DNA from: Christensenellaceae bacterium
GTDB taxonomy: Bacteria; Bacillota; Clostridia; Christensenellales; UBA1750
Reading direction: 5' to 3'
NCBI GenBank assembly: GCA_031280685.1
Contig: JAITGM010000022.1
Coordinates: 1 to 64,000 of the forward strand
DNA: 64,000 bases
Shown here: one piece after another, positions 18,289 to 28,087 of the stretch
How the letters are laid out: each line of letters begins with the position of its first letter
How positions within the stretch are numbered: position 1 is the stretch's first letter
Position numbers and translations under genes: made by a program
Notes under the pieces: generated by a model
Told to the model about the DNA's origin: nothing
The model's input: only the letters and a program-made list of their open reading frames with translations
Database searches by the model: none

Positions 18289-20265
18289 ATGAAGCAAAAC
18301 GAGCAAGCATTCATCAACGCCATCCGCAGCCTGTCGGCAGACGCGATCGAAAAGGCCAAATCCGGCCACCCCGGCACGCCGCTGGGCGCCGCGCCCCTGG
18401 CCTACGTCCTGTATGGCCGGGCGATGCGCCATAACCCCTTTGACGCGAACTGGCCCAATCGCGACCGCTTCGTGCTCTCGGCCGGGCACGCCTCGATGCT
18501 GCTCTACAGCCTCAACCATCTTTTGGGCTATGGCCTTTCGATGGATGACATCAAGGCCTTCCGCCAATGGGGTTCACTGACCCCCGGCCACCCGGAATAC
18601 GGCCACACGCCCTTCGTGGAGATCACCACCGGGCCGCTCGGGCAGGGCATCGCCAACGCGGCGGGCATGGCGATGGCCGAAAAGCTGCTGGCCAAGAAGT
18701 TCAACCGCGAAGGCTTTGCCATCGTAGATCATTACAGCTTCGTGCTCATGGGCGACGGCTGCATTATGGAGGGCATCTCGGGCGAAGCTTCGTCTTTGGC
18801 CGCGACCTTGGGCCTTTCCAAGCTCATCGCGATCTATGACCAAAACGCGGTTTCCATCGAGGGCGGGATCGACATCGCCATGGCGGAAAGCGTCGCCAAG
18901 CGCTACGAGGCCTACGGCTGGCAGGTGCAGGAATTGCCCGACGGCAACGATGTGGACACCCTCGCCGCGGCCCTTGAAAGTGCCAAGGCAGACCCGCGGC
19001 CCTCGCTGATCATCGCGCACACCAAAATCGGCGCGTTTTCGCCTAAAGAAGGCTCAGAAAGCTCCCACGGCGCGCCGCTGGGCGAGGAAAACGTGCGCAA
19101 GATGAAGGAAGCGCTGGGCCTGAACCCAGACGAGCACTTTTCCGTGCCCGAGGAGGCCTACGCCCTGGGCCGCGAGATCGCCCAAAAGGGCGCGGCCGCG
19201 CAAAAAGAATGGGAAACCCTTCTGGGCGCCTACGCAAAACAATACCCGGAGCTTTACGCAGAATACCAGGCCTGGATGAAGGGTTTTTCGCCGGATCTCC
19301 TCCATGACGAAACCTTCTTCGACTTCGACAAGCCCGATTCTACCCGCAGCGCCTCAAACAAGCTGCTGGGCAGGCTCGCCGAGCGCGTGCCCAACCTCAT
19401 CGGCGGCTCAGCCGACCTGGCACCCTCGAATATGTCTTACCTCGAGGGGCGCGGGGACTTTTCGGCCCAAAATCCGCTGGGCATGAACCTGCACTTCGGC
19501 GTGCGCGAGCAGGCCATGGCCGCAATCGTTAACGGAATGCAGGCGCATGGCGGCCTGCAGACCTATTGCGCCACCTTCCTGGTCTTTTCTGACTATTTAA
19601 AGGCCGGCATCCGGCTTTCCGCCCTGATGAAGCTGCCCGTGCTCTATGTGCTCACCCACGATTCCATCGGCGTGGGCGAGGATGGGCCGACCCACCAGCC
19701 CATCGAGCACCTGGCGGCATTGCGCTCAATGCCCGGGGTCACGCTCTTCCGCCCGGCGGACTGCCGCGAAACCGCGGCCGCCTACGCGCTTTCGCTGACG
19801 CGCAAGGGTCCGACCTGCCTTGCGCTCTCTCGCCAAACCCTGCCCCTCTATGAGGGCAGCGGGAAGGGGGCGCTCAAGGGCGGCTATGTGCTTATTGAGA
19901 GCGGCAAGCAAGTGCCCGATCTCATCCTGCTGGCCTCGGGTTCCGAGGTGGAGCTGATCGTCAAGGCCCGCGAGTTGCTGCTCAAGGAAGGCATCGACGC
20001 GCGCGTGGTTTCGATGCCCTCCTTCGAGCTCTTTGAGGAGCAGAGCGAGAGCTACAAAGAGAGCGTTCTGCCCAAGGGCCTGCGCGCCCGCGTGGCCGTG
20101 GAGGCGGCGACCGGCTTTGGCTGGCACAAATACGCAGGGCTTGACGGCGCCCTGGTCACCATCGACCATTTTGGCGCTTCCGCCCCGGCAGGCAGGCTGT
20201 TTGAGGAGTTCGGCATGACCGCGGACGCGGTCGTGAAGGCCGCCAAGGGCGTTTTGAAGGGCTAA
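18289..20265 (+). CDS. tkt: Transketolase
   Basis: [66 protein letters not shown]. Confidence 0.95.
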   Translation: MKQNEQAFINAIRSLSADAIEKAKSGHPGTPLGAAPLAYVLYGRAMRHNPFDANWPNRDRFVLSAGHASMLLYSLNHLLGYGLSMDDIKAFRQWGSLTPGHPEYGHTPFVEITTGPLGQGIANAAGMAMAEKLLAKKFNREGFAIVDHYSFVLMGDGCIMEGISGEASSLAATLGLSKLIAIYDQNAVSIEGGIDIAMAESVAKRYEAYGWQVQELPDGNDVDTLAAALESAKADPRPSLIIAHTKIGAFSPKEGSESSHGAPLGEENVRKMKEALGLNPDEHFSVPEEAYALGREIAQKGAAAQKEWETLLGAYAKQYPELYAEYQAWMKGFSPDLLHDETFFDFDKPDSTRSASNKLLGRLAERVPNLIGGSADLAPSNMSYLEGRGDFSAQNPLGMNLHFGVREQAMAAIVNGMQAHGGLQTYCATFLVFSDYLKAGIRLSALMKLPVLYVLTHDSIGVGEDGPTHQPIEHLAALRSMPGVTLFRPADCRETAAAYALSLTRKGPTCLALSRQTLPLYEGSGKGALKGGYVLIESGKQVPDLILLASGSEVELIVKARELLLKEGIDARVVSMPSFELFEEQSESYKESVLPKGLRARVAVEAATGFGWHKYAGLDGALVTIDHFGASAPAGRLFEEFGMTADAVVKAAKGVLKG

Positions 20266-20468
20266 ACGAAAAAGCGCACGCCGTCTTCGCGAAAAACGCA
20301 GGAGGCGCGCTCGCTCCGCTCGCGCGCCGGGGGGCCAGCTCCGCGCTGCGCGCGGCCTGCCGCTGCGCGGCAGCGGCAGCTTCGCTGCCGGCTGGCCCCA
20401 CGAGCTGCAGGCCGTGCTGACTGCGCTGGCGCCTCCCCGTTGCCGCCCGCCGGAAGAGGGACGGCACG

Positions 20469-20500
20469 CTGGATTGCTTCGGGTTCCCCTCGCAGTAGCG
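20469..20500 (-). repeat. Dispersed intergenic repeat (GCGAGGGGAACCCGAAGCAATCC family)
   Basis: Minus strand CTGCGAGGGGAACCCGAAGCAATCC; related to copies near 34876, 60311 and 60396. Confidence 0.6.
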
Positions 20501-20565
20501 GGCAGGATGGAACAAGCTCCGTCGCACACAAGGAGGGCGCCTGCGGGTTTTAGGAGGAATCTACA

Positions 20566-20934
20566 TTGAACATGCTGATTTTGGGCTTCGCGCTGGACTG
20601 CGCCGACGCGGACGCCCTCGCGGACTTTTACGCGAGACTCTTAGGCACTGAAAAAACGCTTTCGGGCGGCGGCTGGGCGGGGATTCATTGCCCGCAGGGC
20701 TTCATCTTGGCTTTTCAGACGGTTGAAGGCTATATTCCCCCGGTCTGGCCCTGGGCCGAAGGGGAACAGCAGCAGATGGCGCACATCGACTTCTTCGTCG
20801 AGGATCTGCAAGCTGCGGTGGAGCACGCCGTCGCTTGCGGCGCAAAAAAGGCGGGAGCGCAGTATTTCGAAGAGTCCACCGTGATGCTCGACCCGGCCGG
20901 CCACCCCTTCTGCCTCTCTACCACGAAGCAATAG
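20566..20934 (+). CDS. VOC family (glyoxalase/bleomycin-resistance-like) protein
   Basis: ORF; ADFYARLLGTEK, HIDFFVEDLQAAVEHAVACGAKKA, MLDPAGHPFCL; TTG start after AGGAGG. Confidence 0.85.
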   Translation: MNMLILGFALDCADADALADFYARLLGTEKTLSGGGWAGIHCPQGFILAFQTVEGYIPPVWPWAEGEQQQMAHIDFFVEDLQAAVEHAVACGAKKAGAQYFEESTVMLDPAGHPFCLSTTKQ

Positions 20935-20976
20935 CGGCCTTGGAATCCCCAGCAGGCGGGTTAAGGGCTAAACAGC

Positions 20977-21021
20977 AAAACGCCCCCGGCGCCGATCGGC
21001 GCCGGGGGCGTTTTTTTCGCG
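20977..21021 (+). terminator. Intrinsic terminator
   Basis: AAAACGCCCCCGGCGCCG-AT-CGGCGCCGGGGGCGTTTTTTT. Confidence 0.9.
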
Positions 21022-21139
21022 GCCGTCGGCCTGGCCGCGCCCGCTTTGGCAAAAGGGATTGCCGCGCCGTGCCAGGGCCGCTGTTACAAAAAAAGGCCGC
21101 CCACTTAGGCCCGGGGGGCAAGCCGCGCAAAGTGCTGGG

Positions 21140-22081
21140 GATGCGGCCCTATCTCTATTCCATTTGCGACCGTTCTGCATGCCGCCCTGTTGCAGTTTGG
21201 GCTTGGCTGCGGCGGCCTGTTCGTCTGTTATGTGCGCGAGGGGCCGCGCAGGATGCTTTACGGCGCCCTGCTGGTGCCGGCGCTTTATTTCAGCGTAACC
21301 CAACGGACTGGCGTTGTTCCTGCCCAACCAGCCCCCCTGTCCGGGGGGGGGGATAAAGCTTCGGCGCGCCGCTCACGCGCAGGGAAAGACTCTCGGTGGC
21401 GTATATTTTGCCCCTGGCCTTCGGGCTGGCCGGCATCGCATGGCCGCTTTCGTATCTCTTCCTCCTTTTTTATGCTCCTGAATTCGTCGGAGCCGCCGCT
21501 GACCCTGATGCGAATCCAGCCCACGCTTTCTGAAGTTTCACCCTATGTGCCGGGAATGCTGGCCGCCGTGCTGTTCCAGTCGCTGGTGTATGCCGCGCTG
21601 CCAAAGCCTAAGGCCTGCGGTTTCATCCTGGTGCCGGGCGCGGGGTTCAGGGCGGCGAAGCCGTGACGCCCCTGCTCGCGAACCGGCTCGACCGGGCAAT
21701 CCGCCGGCAAAAAAGCGGCTTCGTTCGTGGTTTCGGGCGGGCAAGGCCCGGATGAACGGGTTTCGGAGACCTTCACCATGAGGCAGTACCTGCCGAAGAG
21801 GGGCATCCCCGGCGAGCAAATCATCTTGGAGGATCGCTCGAGGAACACCAACGAAAATACCCGCTTTTCAAAGGCGATCATGAGCCAAAAAAGAAGGAAG
21901 GCTTTTGCTGCGCGATCGCCACCTGCAGCTACCGCGTGCCGCGCGCTGTAATCCTGGCCAAAAATCGCGTGCCGGACGCGCAGGGCATCGGCGGCAGAAC
22001 CGCGCCGTATTCCCTGCCCGCAGCCTTCATTCGCGAATACGCCGCGATCCTCCTGGCTTCGCTCCCCAGGCTGCTGCTATA
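21140..22081 (+). pseudogene. YdcF/DUF218-family membrane protein remnant with multiple frameshifts
   Basis: Fragments in different frames: FILVPGAGFRA; EAVTPLLANRLDRAI; VVSGGQGPDERVSETFTMRQYLPKRGIPGEQIILEDRSRNTNENTRFSKAIM; YRVPRAVILAKNRVPDAQGIGGRTAPYSLPAAFIREYAAIL. Confidence 0.8.
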
Positions 22082-22982
22082 GGGGCGGCGGCGCGCCGGC
22101 TTCGTCGAGGCCTTCGTTTAAAAGGCCGCGGAGTTCGTCTGCCGTCAGCCTATATTTCTTGTTGCAAAAGTGGCAGGAAAGCTCGGCGCCGCCCTGCTTT
22201 TTGATCATGTCCTCCAGCTCGGCCGCGCCCATCGAAAGAAGAGCGCGCTGGATGCGCTCCATCGAGCAGTCACAGCGCCAGACTGGTTTGACGGATTCGA
22301 GGATCTCGTATTCGAGCCCGGGCAGGCAGAGCGCCGTCAGCTCGGCCGCGGAGCCGCCGGCTTCCTTGCTGAGGTTTGAGATGTTCGCAAGGCGCTCGGC
22401 CAGCCCCTCGAGCCTTTGCAAAAGCTCTTCGCCGCAGCCGGGCAGGGGCTGGATGAGCACGCCGCCGGAGCTTACGACCTTGCCCTCCTCAAGGCGAACG
22501 CCCAGGGCCAGGAGCGAGGGCGTTTGCTCTGAAGCGCTCAGATATAGGGCGATATCCTCGGCAATTTCGCCCGAAACCAGCCGGGTTTGCCCCACGTAAG
22601 GCTCGCGCAGGCCAAGATCGCGCACCACGATGAGCCTGCCTTCGCGGCCCACGCCGCCGCCCACGTCCAGCTTGCCATTGGGCTTTAAGGGCAATTCGAG
22701 CGAGCCGTTTTCGAGGTAGCCCTTGACCTCCCCCTTGCCGTTGCCCAGCACCACCACCGGGGAAAGCGGGCCGTCGCCGCGAAAGGTCATGGTCAAGCGG
22801 TCTTTTTCGTTCTTTTGCAGGGCGCCCAGCATGGCGGCGCCCGTCAAGGCGCGGCCAAGCGCCGCCGACGCCAGGTGCGAAAGGCCGTGGATGCGCTGGG
22901 CCTCGGCCGCCAGCGCGCTCGAAACGCAGACCAGCGCGCGGGCCTGTCCAAGCTCGATTTCAACATGCAGAATCTCATCCAT
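22077..22982 (-). CDS. hslO: Redox-regulated chaperone Hsp33
   Basis: ORF; C-terminal CDCSMERI and CHFCNKKY zinc motif, N-terminal GRALTGAAMLGALQK. Confidence 0.95.
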   Translation of the reverse strand: MDEILHVEIELGQARALVCVSSALAAEAQRIHGLSHLASAALGRALTGAAMLGALQKNEKDRLTMTFRGDGPLSPVVVLGNGKGEVKGYLENGSLELPLKPNGKLDVGGGVGREGRLIVVRDLGLREPYVGQTRLVSGEIAEDIALYLSASEQTPSLLALGVRLEEGKVVSSGGVLIQPLPGCGEELLQRLEGLAERLANISNLSKEAGGSAAELTALCLPGLEYEILESVKPVWRCDCSMERIQRALLSMGAAELEDMIKKQGGAELSCHFCNKKYRLTADELRGLLNEGLDEAGAPPPL

Positions 22983-23017
22983 ATCGCTTTAAAGCTTCCT
23001 TTCAGAGGAGGTTTTCG

Positions 23018-23761
23018 CTAACGAAGGGGCTTGCGGCAGAGGAAGTGCACGCGCTCGTCGCCCTTTTTGGGCTCCTCGCGGGTCATGCGCGAAAAGACCT
23101 GCACATCCGCAAAGCCACTTTCGGTCAAAATCTGGCTAAGCTCGGCGATCTCATGCGCGCGCTGCAGCTGCGATTCGTAGAATTTTCGATAAAGCCCGCC
23201 CTCCTGACGGACGAAGACGCTCAAATCCATCTGCAGAAGGTTCGTTTCGCGCTCGAAGCGGTTAAACCAGAGGTAGCTGATCTCGACGCGATCCTCGCCA
23301 TACATCTGCGAATCCATCAACAGAAGCTTGCCGAAGGTCGAAACATCGAAGCAGAAGCGGCCGCCCGGCTCGAGATTCTGAAAGACCGAGGCGAAGCAGC
23401 CGCGCACGGCCTTTAAGCTGGTTAGGTAGTTGACCACGTCGCAGGGCGCGATGATGACCGGCACCTGCCTTGGAAGATCTAGATTTTCGATGTTTTGGCG
23501 TGCAAATTGCGGCTTCAGCCCCGCCGCCCTGGCCTTTTCCTGCGCGACGCCGAGCATGCGGTAGGAAAGATCGAGCCCGAGCACCTCAAAGTCCATCTTC
23601 GCCAGGCGCAACGAGAAGTTGCCGGTGCCGCAGCCCAGCTCCACGATGCGTGAACGGGGCGTGGGCTGGGTGAGCTCCAGGTAGTATTTAAGCCAGCGGT
23701 CGTAATTGATGTCGTCCATCAGCAAATCGTAAACATGGGCAAAATCCGTGTAGGAAGGCAT
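23018..23761 (-). CDS. Class I SAM-dependent methyltransferase
   Basis: ORF; ELGCGTGNFSLRLA, GLDLSYRML. Confidence 0.88.
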   Translation of the reverse strand: MPSYTDFAHVYDLLMDDINYDRWLKYYLELTQPTPRSRIVELGCGTGNFSLRLAKMDFEVLGLDLSYRMLGVAQEKARAAGLKPQFARQNIENLDLPRQVPVIIAPCDVVNYLTSLKAVRGCFASVFQNLEPGGRFCFDVSTFGKLLLMDSQMYGEDRVEISYLWFNRFERETNLLQMDLSVFVRQEGGLYRKFYESQLQRAHEIAELSQILTESGFADVQVFSRMTREEPKKGDERVHFLCRKPLR

Positions 23762-23794
23762 GGTCCTCGCCCCTTTCGCGCCATTTTTTTGCCC

Positions 23795-24724
23795 TTACTT
23801 CTTGGGCTCATCCTCGTATTCGTCATCGTCAATATCGACGTATTCGTATTCGTCCTCAGGCGGCTTGTACATACCCCTGCCGATCTCCGCACCCTCGACG
23901 CGGGGGTTGATGTAAAGATCGAAGGCGCTGTTGGTGTAAGAAACGTTAACGAAGGCGTGGAAGGCATAGCCAATAAGGAAATAATAGACCAGGGCGATGG
24001 GGAAAAAAAGGCAGATCACGGCCGGAACCAGCCCGATGATAAAATAGAGCAGGGTGAAGGGCAGCCTGCCAATGGCCATGATCAGCGAGTTCTGCAGGAT
24101 GGCGCGCAGCCCCATCTCGTAGCCCACCAGCATGGGCCAGGCATAGAGGTTGACGAAGTAGGCGATCAGGGCGATGAGCCCCACCAAAACCTCAAGAACG
24201 AAATAGAGCAGCCCCTGGGCGGCCATGCCGCTGTAGAACAGGAAGGCGAAGGGCAGGAGCAGGAAGAGCAGGCCGTTGAGCAGCCCCAGCAGCAGCCCTT
24301 GCTTGAGGTTGGCGCGGAAGGCATACCAAAAGTCGCTCCAGGCGGAGGCGTGGTCGTCCATGGCCCACTTGCGCACGAGGTATTTCAGCGCCGCCTTCGC
24401 GGGGCCCTGCAGCAACAGGCAGGGCACCATGGCGATGAGGAAGACCGCCATGTACCCCTCACTGAAGAAGGGGCGGATGCCTTCGAGCGTCATCCCGTCG
24501 GCCGAAGCCTGGGCCATGTCGATCAGGATGCGCGCATGCGCCCAAATGTTGATCCACATCGGGATGGTGAAGAGGAAATAGATAGAATTTGCCTTCACGA
24601 GGTTCCAAAGGTTGAGCTTGAGCATCTCAAAAAAGAGCTCTCGGCGGTTCTTTGGCAGCATCTCCTTGGTGAATTCCGCCTTGTTAGGGTTGCCGGTGAA
24701 GAAGTTTTGAAAAAAGCCGGCCAT
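23795..24724 (-). CDS. DUF624/YesL-like integral membrane protein
   Basis: ORF; about 6 TM segments, acidic C-terminus EDEYEYVDIDDDEYEDEPKK. Confidence 0.6.
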   Translation of the reverse strand: MAGFFQNFFTGNPNKAEFTKEMLPKNRRELFFEMLKLNLWNLVKANSIYFLFTIPMWINIWAHARILIDMAQASADGMTLEGIRPFFSEGYMAVFLIAMVPCLLLQGPAKAALKYLVRKWAMDDHASAWSDFWYAFRANLKQGLLLGLLNGLLFLLLPFAFLFYSGMAAQGLLYFVLEVLVGLIALIAYFVNLYAWPMLVGYEMGLRAILQNSLIMAIGRLPFTLLYFIIGLVPAVICLFFPIALVYYFLIGYAFHAFVNVSYTNSAFDLYINPRVEGAEIGRGMYKPPEDEYEYVDIDDDEYEDEPKK

Positions 24725-24754
24725 GGGCAGTCCTCCTTCGAAGTCCTTTTGGCC

Positions 24755-25894
24755 CTAGGGGTTTTGGGCCAGGCGAAGATAGAAATCCAGCGCGGGGAGC
24801 AGCGCTTCCTCGTCAAAGCAGAATCGGTCGGAGTGCAGGGGCGCATCGTCTTCGCCCCGGCCGACGCCCGCGAAGGCGAAAAAGCCCGGGCGCTCGTTTA
24901 AGTAGCACGAAAAATCCTCGGCAATCATCTGGCGGGGCTGGGGAAGGAGCAGCCCTTCAGGCAGCAGAGGCAGCGCCCTGCCCACCGCCGCCTGGTCGTT
25001 GACCACGGGAGGGTACTGCCTTTCGTCAAAGAGGACTTCGGCGCGGGCGCCAAAGCTGGCGGCCGCGGCAGCCGAGCACTCCTTGATGACCGCGTGCAGT
25101 TCGTCGCGGCGTTTCAGGCTGAAATAGCGCAGCGTGCCGCGGAGCGTCGTCTCGCCCGCGAGCTGGTTGCGCACGGCGCCGCCCTGAATCTGCCCGAAGG
25201 TCAGAAGCGAGGGTTCCTCGGCCGAAAGGCGGGTGAGCCGCGCCTCTAAGCTCAGGGCGACCTGCGCGGCCGCCAAAATCGAATCCACGCCAAGATGCGG
25301 AGCGGCGCCGTGGGCGCTTCTGCCCAGCACGCGGATGTCCAGGCTTGTGTTGCCCGCCATGACCGGCCCTGCCGAAAGACCGATGGTGCCCGCCCTGTAG
25401 CTTGGCATCACGTGCAGGCCGTAGATTTCATCTATGCGGGGATCTTCCAAAATGCCGGCGCGCACCATATCCCGCGCGCCGAGGAGGTTTTCTTCGCCCG
25501 GCTGGAAGATGGCCGCGATATTGTGGGGAAGTTCCCGCCGCCGGGCGGAAATCAGGCCTAAAAAGGTCAATAGAAGCGCCATGTGCCCATCGTGCCCGCA
25601 GGCGTGCATAAAGCCCGGGTTTTGCGAGCAAAAGGGCAGGCCGGTTTGCTCCAAAATGGGCAGCGCGTCCATATCCGCGCGGAAGCCCAGGGTTTTTGCC
25701 CCCTCTTTGCCGCAAAAGAACACGGCTTTGATCCCGGTGCCGCCATAGCAGCGCAAAAGATCCGGCTTCAGCGCGTGCAGCGCCTTTAAAAGAAACTTCT
25801 TGGTTTCAAATTCGCCATTGGCGATTTCTGGAATGCGGTGCAGGGCGCGCCGATGCGCGCGAAGGGTTTCCAGGGCGTTTTCTCGGCCTTGCAC
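24755..25894 (-). CDS. M20 family amidohydrolase/peptidase
   Basis: ORF; GFRADMDALPILEQTGLPF, HACGHDGHMALLL, FQPGEE, HGAAPH. Confidence 0.92.
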   Translation of the reverse strand: MQGRENALETLRAHRRALHRIPEIANGEFETKKFLLKALHALKPDLLRCYGGTGIKAVFFCGKEGAKTLGFRADMDALPILEQTGLPFCSQNPGFMHACGHDGHMALLLTFLGLISARRRELPHNIAAIFQPGEENLLGARDMVRAGILEDPRIDEIYGLHVMPSYRAGTIGLSAGPVMAGNTSLDIRVLGRSAHGAAPHLGVDSILAAAQVALSLEARLTRLSAEEPSLLTFGQIQGGAVRNQLAGETTLRGTLRYFSLKRRDELHAVIKECSAAAAASFGARAEVLFDERQYPPVVNDQAAVGRALPLLPEGLLLPQPRQMIAEDFSCYLNERPGFFAFAGVGRGEDDAPLHSDRFCFDEEALLPALDFYLRLAQNP

Positions 25895-25960
25895 GGCGGC
25901 GTCCCCCTTCTTTCGTTTTGCCTATGGTACCATGTTTTTGGCCAAAATGAAAGAGTGCCG

Positions 25961-25989
25961 TTGACGGAGGGCGGGGTTTGTGCTAATCT
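25961..25989 (+). promoter_or_regulatory. Sigma-A promoter upstream of dpp operon 2
   Basis: TTGACG-17-TAATCT. Confidence 0.6.
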
Positions 25990-25995
25990 GCCCCT

Positions 25996-26040
25996 GTGAC
26001 GATGGGGTCGCGCCGAAAAAGGCGCGACCCCTTTTGTTTT
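25996..26040 (+). promoter_or_regulatory. Leader attenuator: GTGAC[GATGGG]GTCGC overlapping terminator
   Basis: Hexaloop hairpin; terminator GGGGTCGCGCC-GAAAAA-GGCGCGACCCC-TTTTGTTTT. Confidence 0.5.
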
Positions 26041-26095
26041 ACCTTGCCCCATCCCAAGAACACGAAAACTTTACAGGGCGCGAAACAAAAAGAGA

Positions 26096-26123
26096 TTGAC
26101 ATAGCCGCGGGCGTGCATATACT
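26096..26123 (+). promoter_or_regulatory. Second sigma-A promoter of dpp operon 2
   Basis: TTGACA-16-TATACT. Confidence 0.7.
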
Positions 26124-26181
26124 GGTGATAAACTAACCAAACAAGTATGAATGATATGTTTTATGAGAAGGAGGAAGTTCG

Positions 26182-26292
26182 ATGGGCAGGCCATGGCGCC
26201 CCAGCCTAAAGGAGCGATGTCGCGGCTTCAGGCAAAAAGGCTATTCTTGCAATCCCAGCACATCCAAAGCAATAGGAGGAACCACACGATGA
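26182..26292 (+). CDS. Putative 36-aa leader peptide (MGRPWRPSLKERCRGFRQKGYSCNPSTSKAIGGTTR)
   Basis: GGAGGAAGTTCG-ATG; stop TGA overlaps SBP start ATG (ATGA). Confidence 0.4.
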   Translation: MGRPWRPSLKERCRGFRQKGYSCNPSTSKAIGGTTR

Positions 26293-27995
26293 TCAATACG
26301 ACCAAAAAAGCACTTTCCCTGCTGCTGGCGCTGGCGCTCCTGGCCATACTGGCCGGCTGCGCCACGCCCAGCGCCACGCCCGCATCCTCGGCCCCGGCCG
26401 CAAGCGCGGGCGAAACCGCCACGGCCGAACCCGAATCCTCCGCGCCGTCCGAAGGCGGCCAGACGCGCCCGAACATCGTGCACCTTGCCCTCGAGGGCGA
26501 GGCCGCCACGCTCGACACCCTGAAGGCGGAAGACACCATCGCCCTGACCGTGAGCGGCGCGCTGAACGTGGGCCTGTATATCCGCGACGCGGATGGCGTA
26601 GCCCGCCTTGCGCTGGCCGAGAGCGTGGATAAGAGCGAAGATAACCTCGTTTTCACCTACCACCTAAAGGACGCGGTTTGGTCAAACGGCGAGGCCATCA
26701 CCGCCCACGACTTCGTCTTTTCCTGGCGCGAGCTGGCGGATCCGGCAAACGCCCTGCAATACTCCATCCTGCTGCGCACGGCGGCCGTGCTCAACGCCAA
26801 CCAGGTCATCGACGGCGAGCTGCCCAAGGAAGAGCTCGGCATCAGCGCCCTGGACGATAAAACCCTGGAAGTGCGCTTTGAAAGGCCGATTCCTTACGTA
26901 GAAACCGTGCTTTCGATGGGCAGCTTCTTCCCCGTGAACGAAGCCTTTTACAAGGCGCAGGGCGACAGCTACGGCACCTCGCCCGAAACCACGCTTTCAA
27001 ACGGCGCCTTCCTGCTCAAGAGCTACCAGCCCTCTGCCACCTTCATCGAAATGACCAAAAACCCGGATTACGTCTTCGCAGAGCGCATCAGCGTGGACGG
27101 GCTGACCTACCAGGTCGTCAAAGATAGCCAGCAGGCCGTTTTGGCCTATGAAAACGGCGATATCGATGTGGTGGTTCTGGGCGGCGAGCAGGCCGAGCTT
27201 TATAGCGACGCCCCTGAGTTCACCCCGGTTTTGACCGGCGCGCTCTGGTTTCTGAGCCCGAACGTCGCGGTTCCCGGGCTCGATAATCTCAACCTGCGCA
27301 AGGCGCTCGCCCTCTCGTTCGATAAGGAGGCGCTGGTCAAGACCGTCCTGAAGGACGGCTCCATCCCGGCCGACTATGTCGTGACCAGGCTCACCCACGT
27401 CACCGCGGACGGAGCGGACTTCCGCGACCTAACGCAGCCCATTTTGCAGGCCGACAAGGCGCTGGCCAAGGAATTTTGGCAAAAGGCCCAGGAGGAGCTT
27501 GGCCTGAGCGAGGTTAGCTTCACCCTGCTGGTGGAAGATAACGAAGCCACCATAAACGCCTCGCAATACCTGCAGGCGCAGATTCAAGAGAACCTGCCCG
27601 GCGTGACCATCACCATCGAGCAGATGCCCAAAAAGAACCGCGTCGAGCGGATGGCGGCGCAGGACTATGAGCTGGCGCTGACCCGCTGGGGCCCCGACTA
27701 TTCCGACGCCACGACCTTCCTGGACCTCTTCCTGACCGGCAGCACCTATAACTACGGCGGCTGGTCAAACGCGGAATACGACGGCCTGGTCAAGGCAGCC
27801 TCGGCAGAGCTGGTGAACGACATCCCGGCGCGCCTGAAAGCCTTGCAGGATGCCGAGCAGATCATCGGCGCGGAGGCAGCAATCTTCCCCGTTTACCAGA
27901 AGGCCAATGCCTACCTCATCAAGCCCTACGTGAAGGGCATCGAGTTCACGACCACCGGCGCGCTGATCTCGCGCTATGCCGTGATCGAGCAATAA
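26289..27995 (+). CDS. Peptide ABC transporter substrate-binding lipoprotein (SBP family 5)
   Basis: Lipobox LAILAGCA; AVWSNGEAITAHDFVFSWRELADP; RBS AGGAGG. Confidence 0.92.
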   Translation: MINTTKKALSLLLALALLAILAGCATPSATPASSAPAASAGETATAEPESSAPSEGGQTRPNIVHLALEGEAATLDTLKAEDTIALTVSGALNVGLYIRDADGVARLALAESVDKSEDNLVFTYHLKDAVWSNGEAITAHDFVFSWRELADPANALQYSILLRTAAVLNANQVIDGELPKEELGISALDDKTLEVRFERPIPYVETVLSMGSFFPVNEAFYKAQGDSYGTSPETTLSNGAFLLKSYQPSATFIEMTKNPDYVFAERISVDGLTYQVVKDSQQAVLAYENGDIDVVVLGGEQAELYSDAPEFTPVLTGALWFLSPNVAVPGLDNLNLRKALALSFDKEALVKTVLKDGSIPADYVVTRLTHVTADGADFRDLTQPILQADKALAKEFWQKAQEELGLSEVSFTLLVEDNEATINASQYLQAQIQENLPGVTITIEQMPKKNRVERMAAQDYELALTRWGPDYSDATTFLDLFLTGSTYNYGGWSNAEYDGLVKAASAELVNDIPARLKALQDAEQIIGAEAAIFPVYQKANAYLIKPYVKGIEFTTTGALISRYAVIEQ

Positions 27996-28016
27996 CCCAA
28001 ACGCAAAGCGCTTCGC

Positions 28017-28051
28017 CGGGGAGAAAGGGGCCAAAGGCCTTTTTCTCCCCG
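28017..28051 (+). promoter_or_regulatory. Intercistronic hairpin between SBP and permease genes
   Basis: CGGGGAGAAAGGGGCC-AAA-GGCCTTTTTCTCCCCG, no T-run. Confidence 0.7.
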
Positions 28052-28087
28052 CGGCATAAAAAAGACTGAAAAAGGAGGGCTGAAGGC

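Noticed and set aside
20266-20560. Minus-strand ORFs between transketolase and the VOC gene
   Set aside because: GC-rich palindromic intergenic sequence containing a dispersed repeat; no domain signal.
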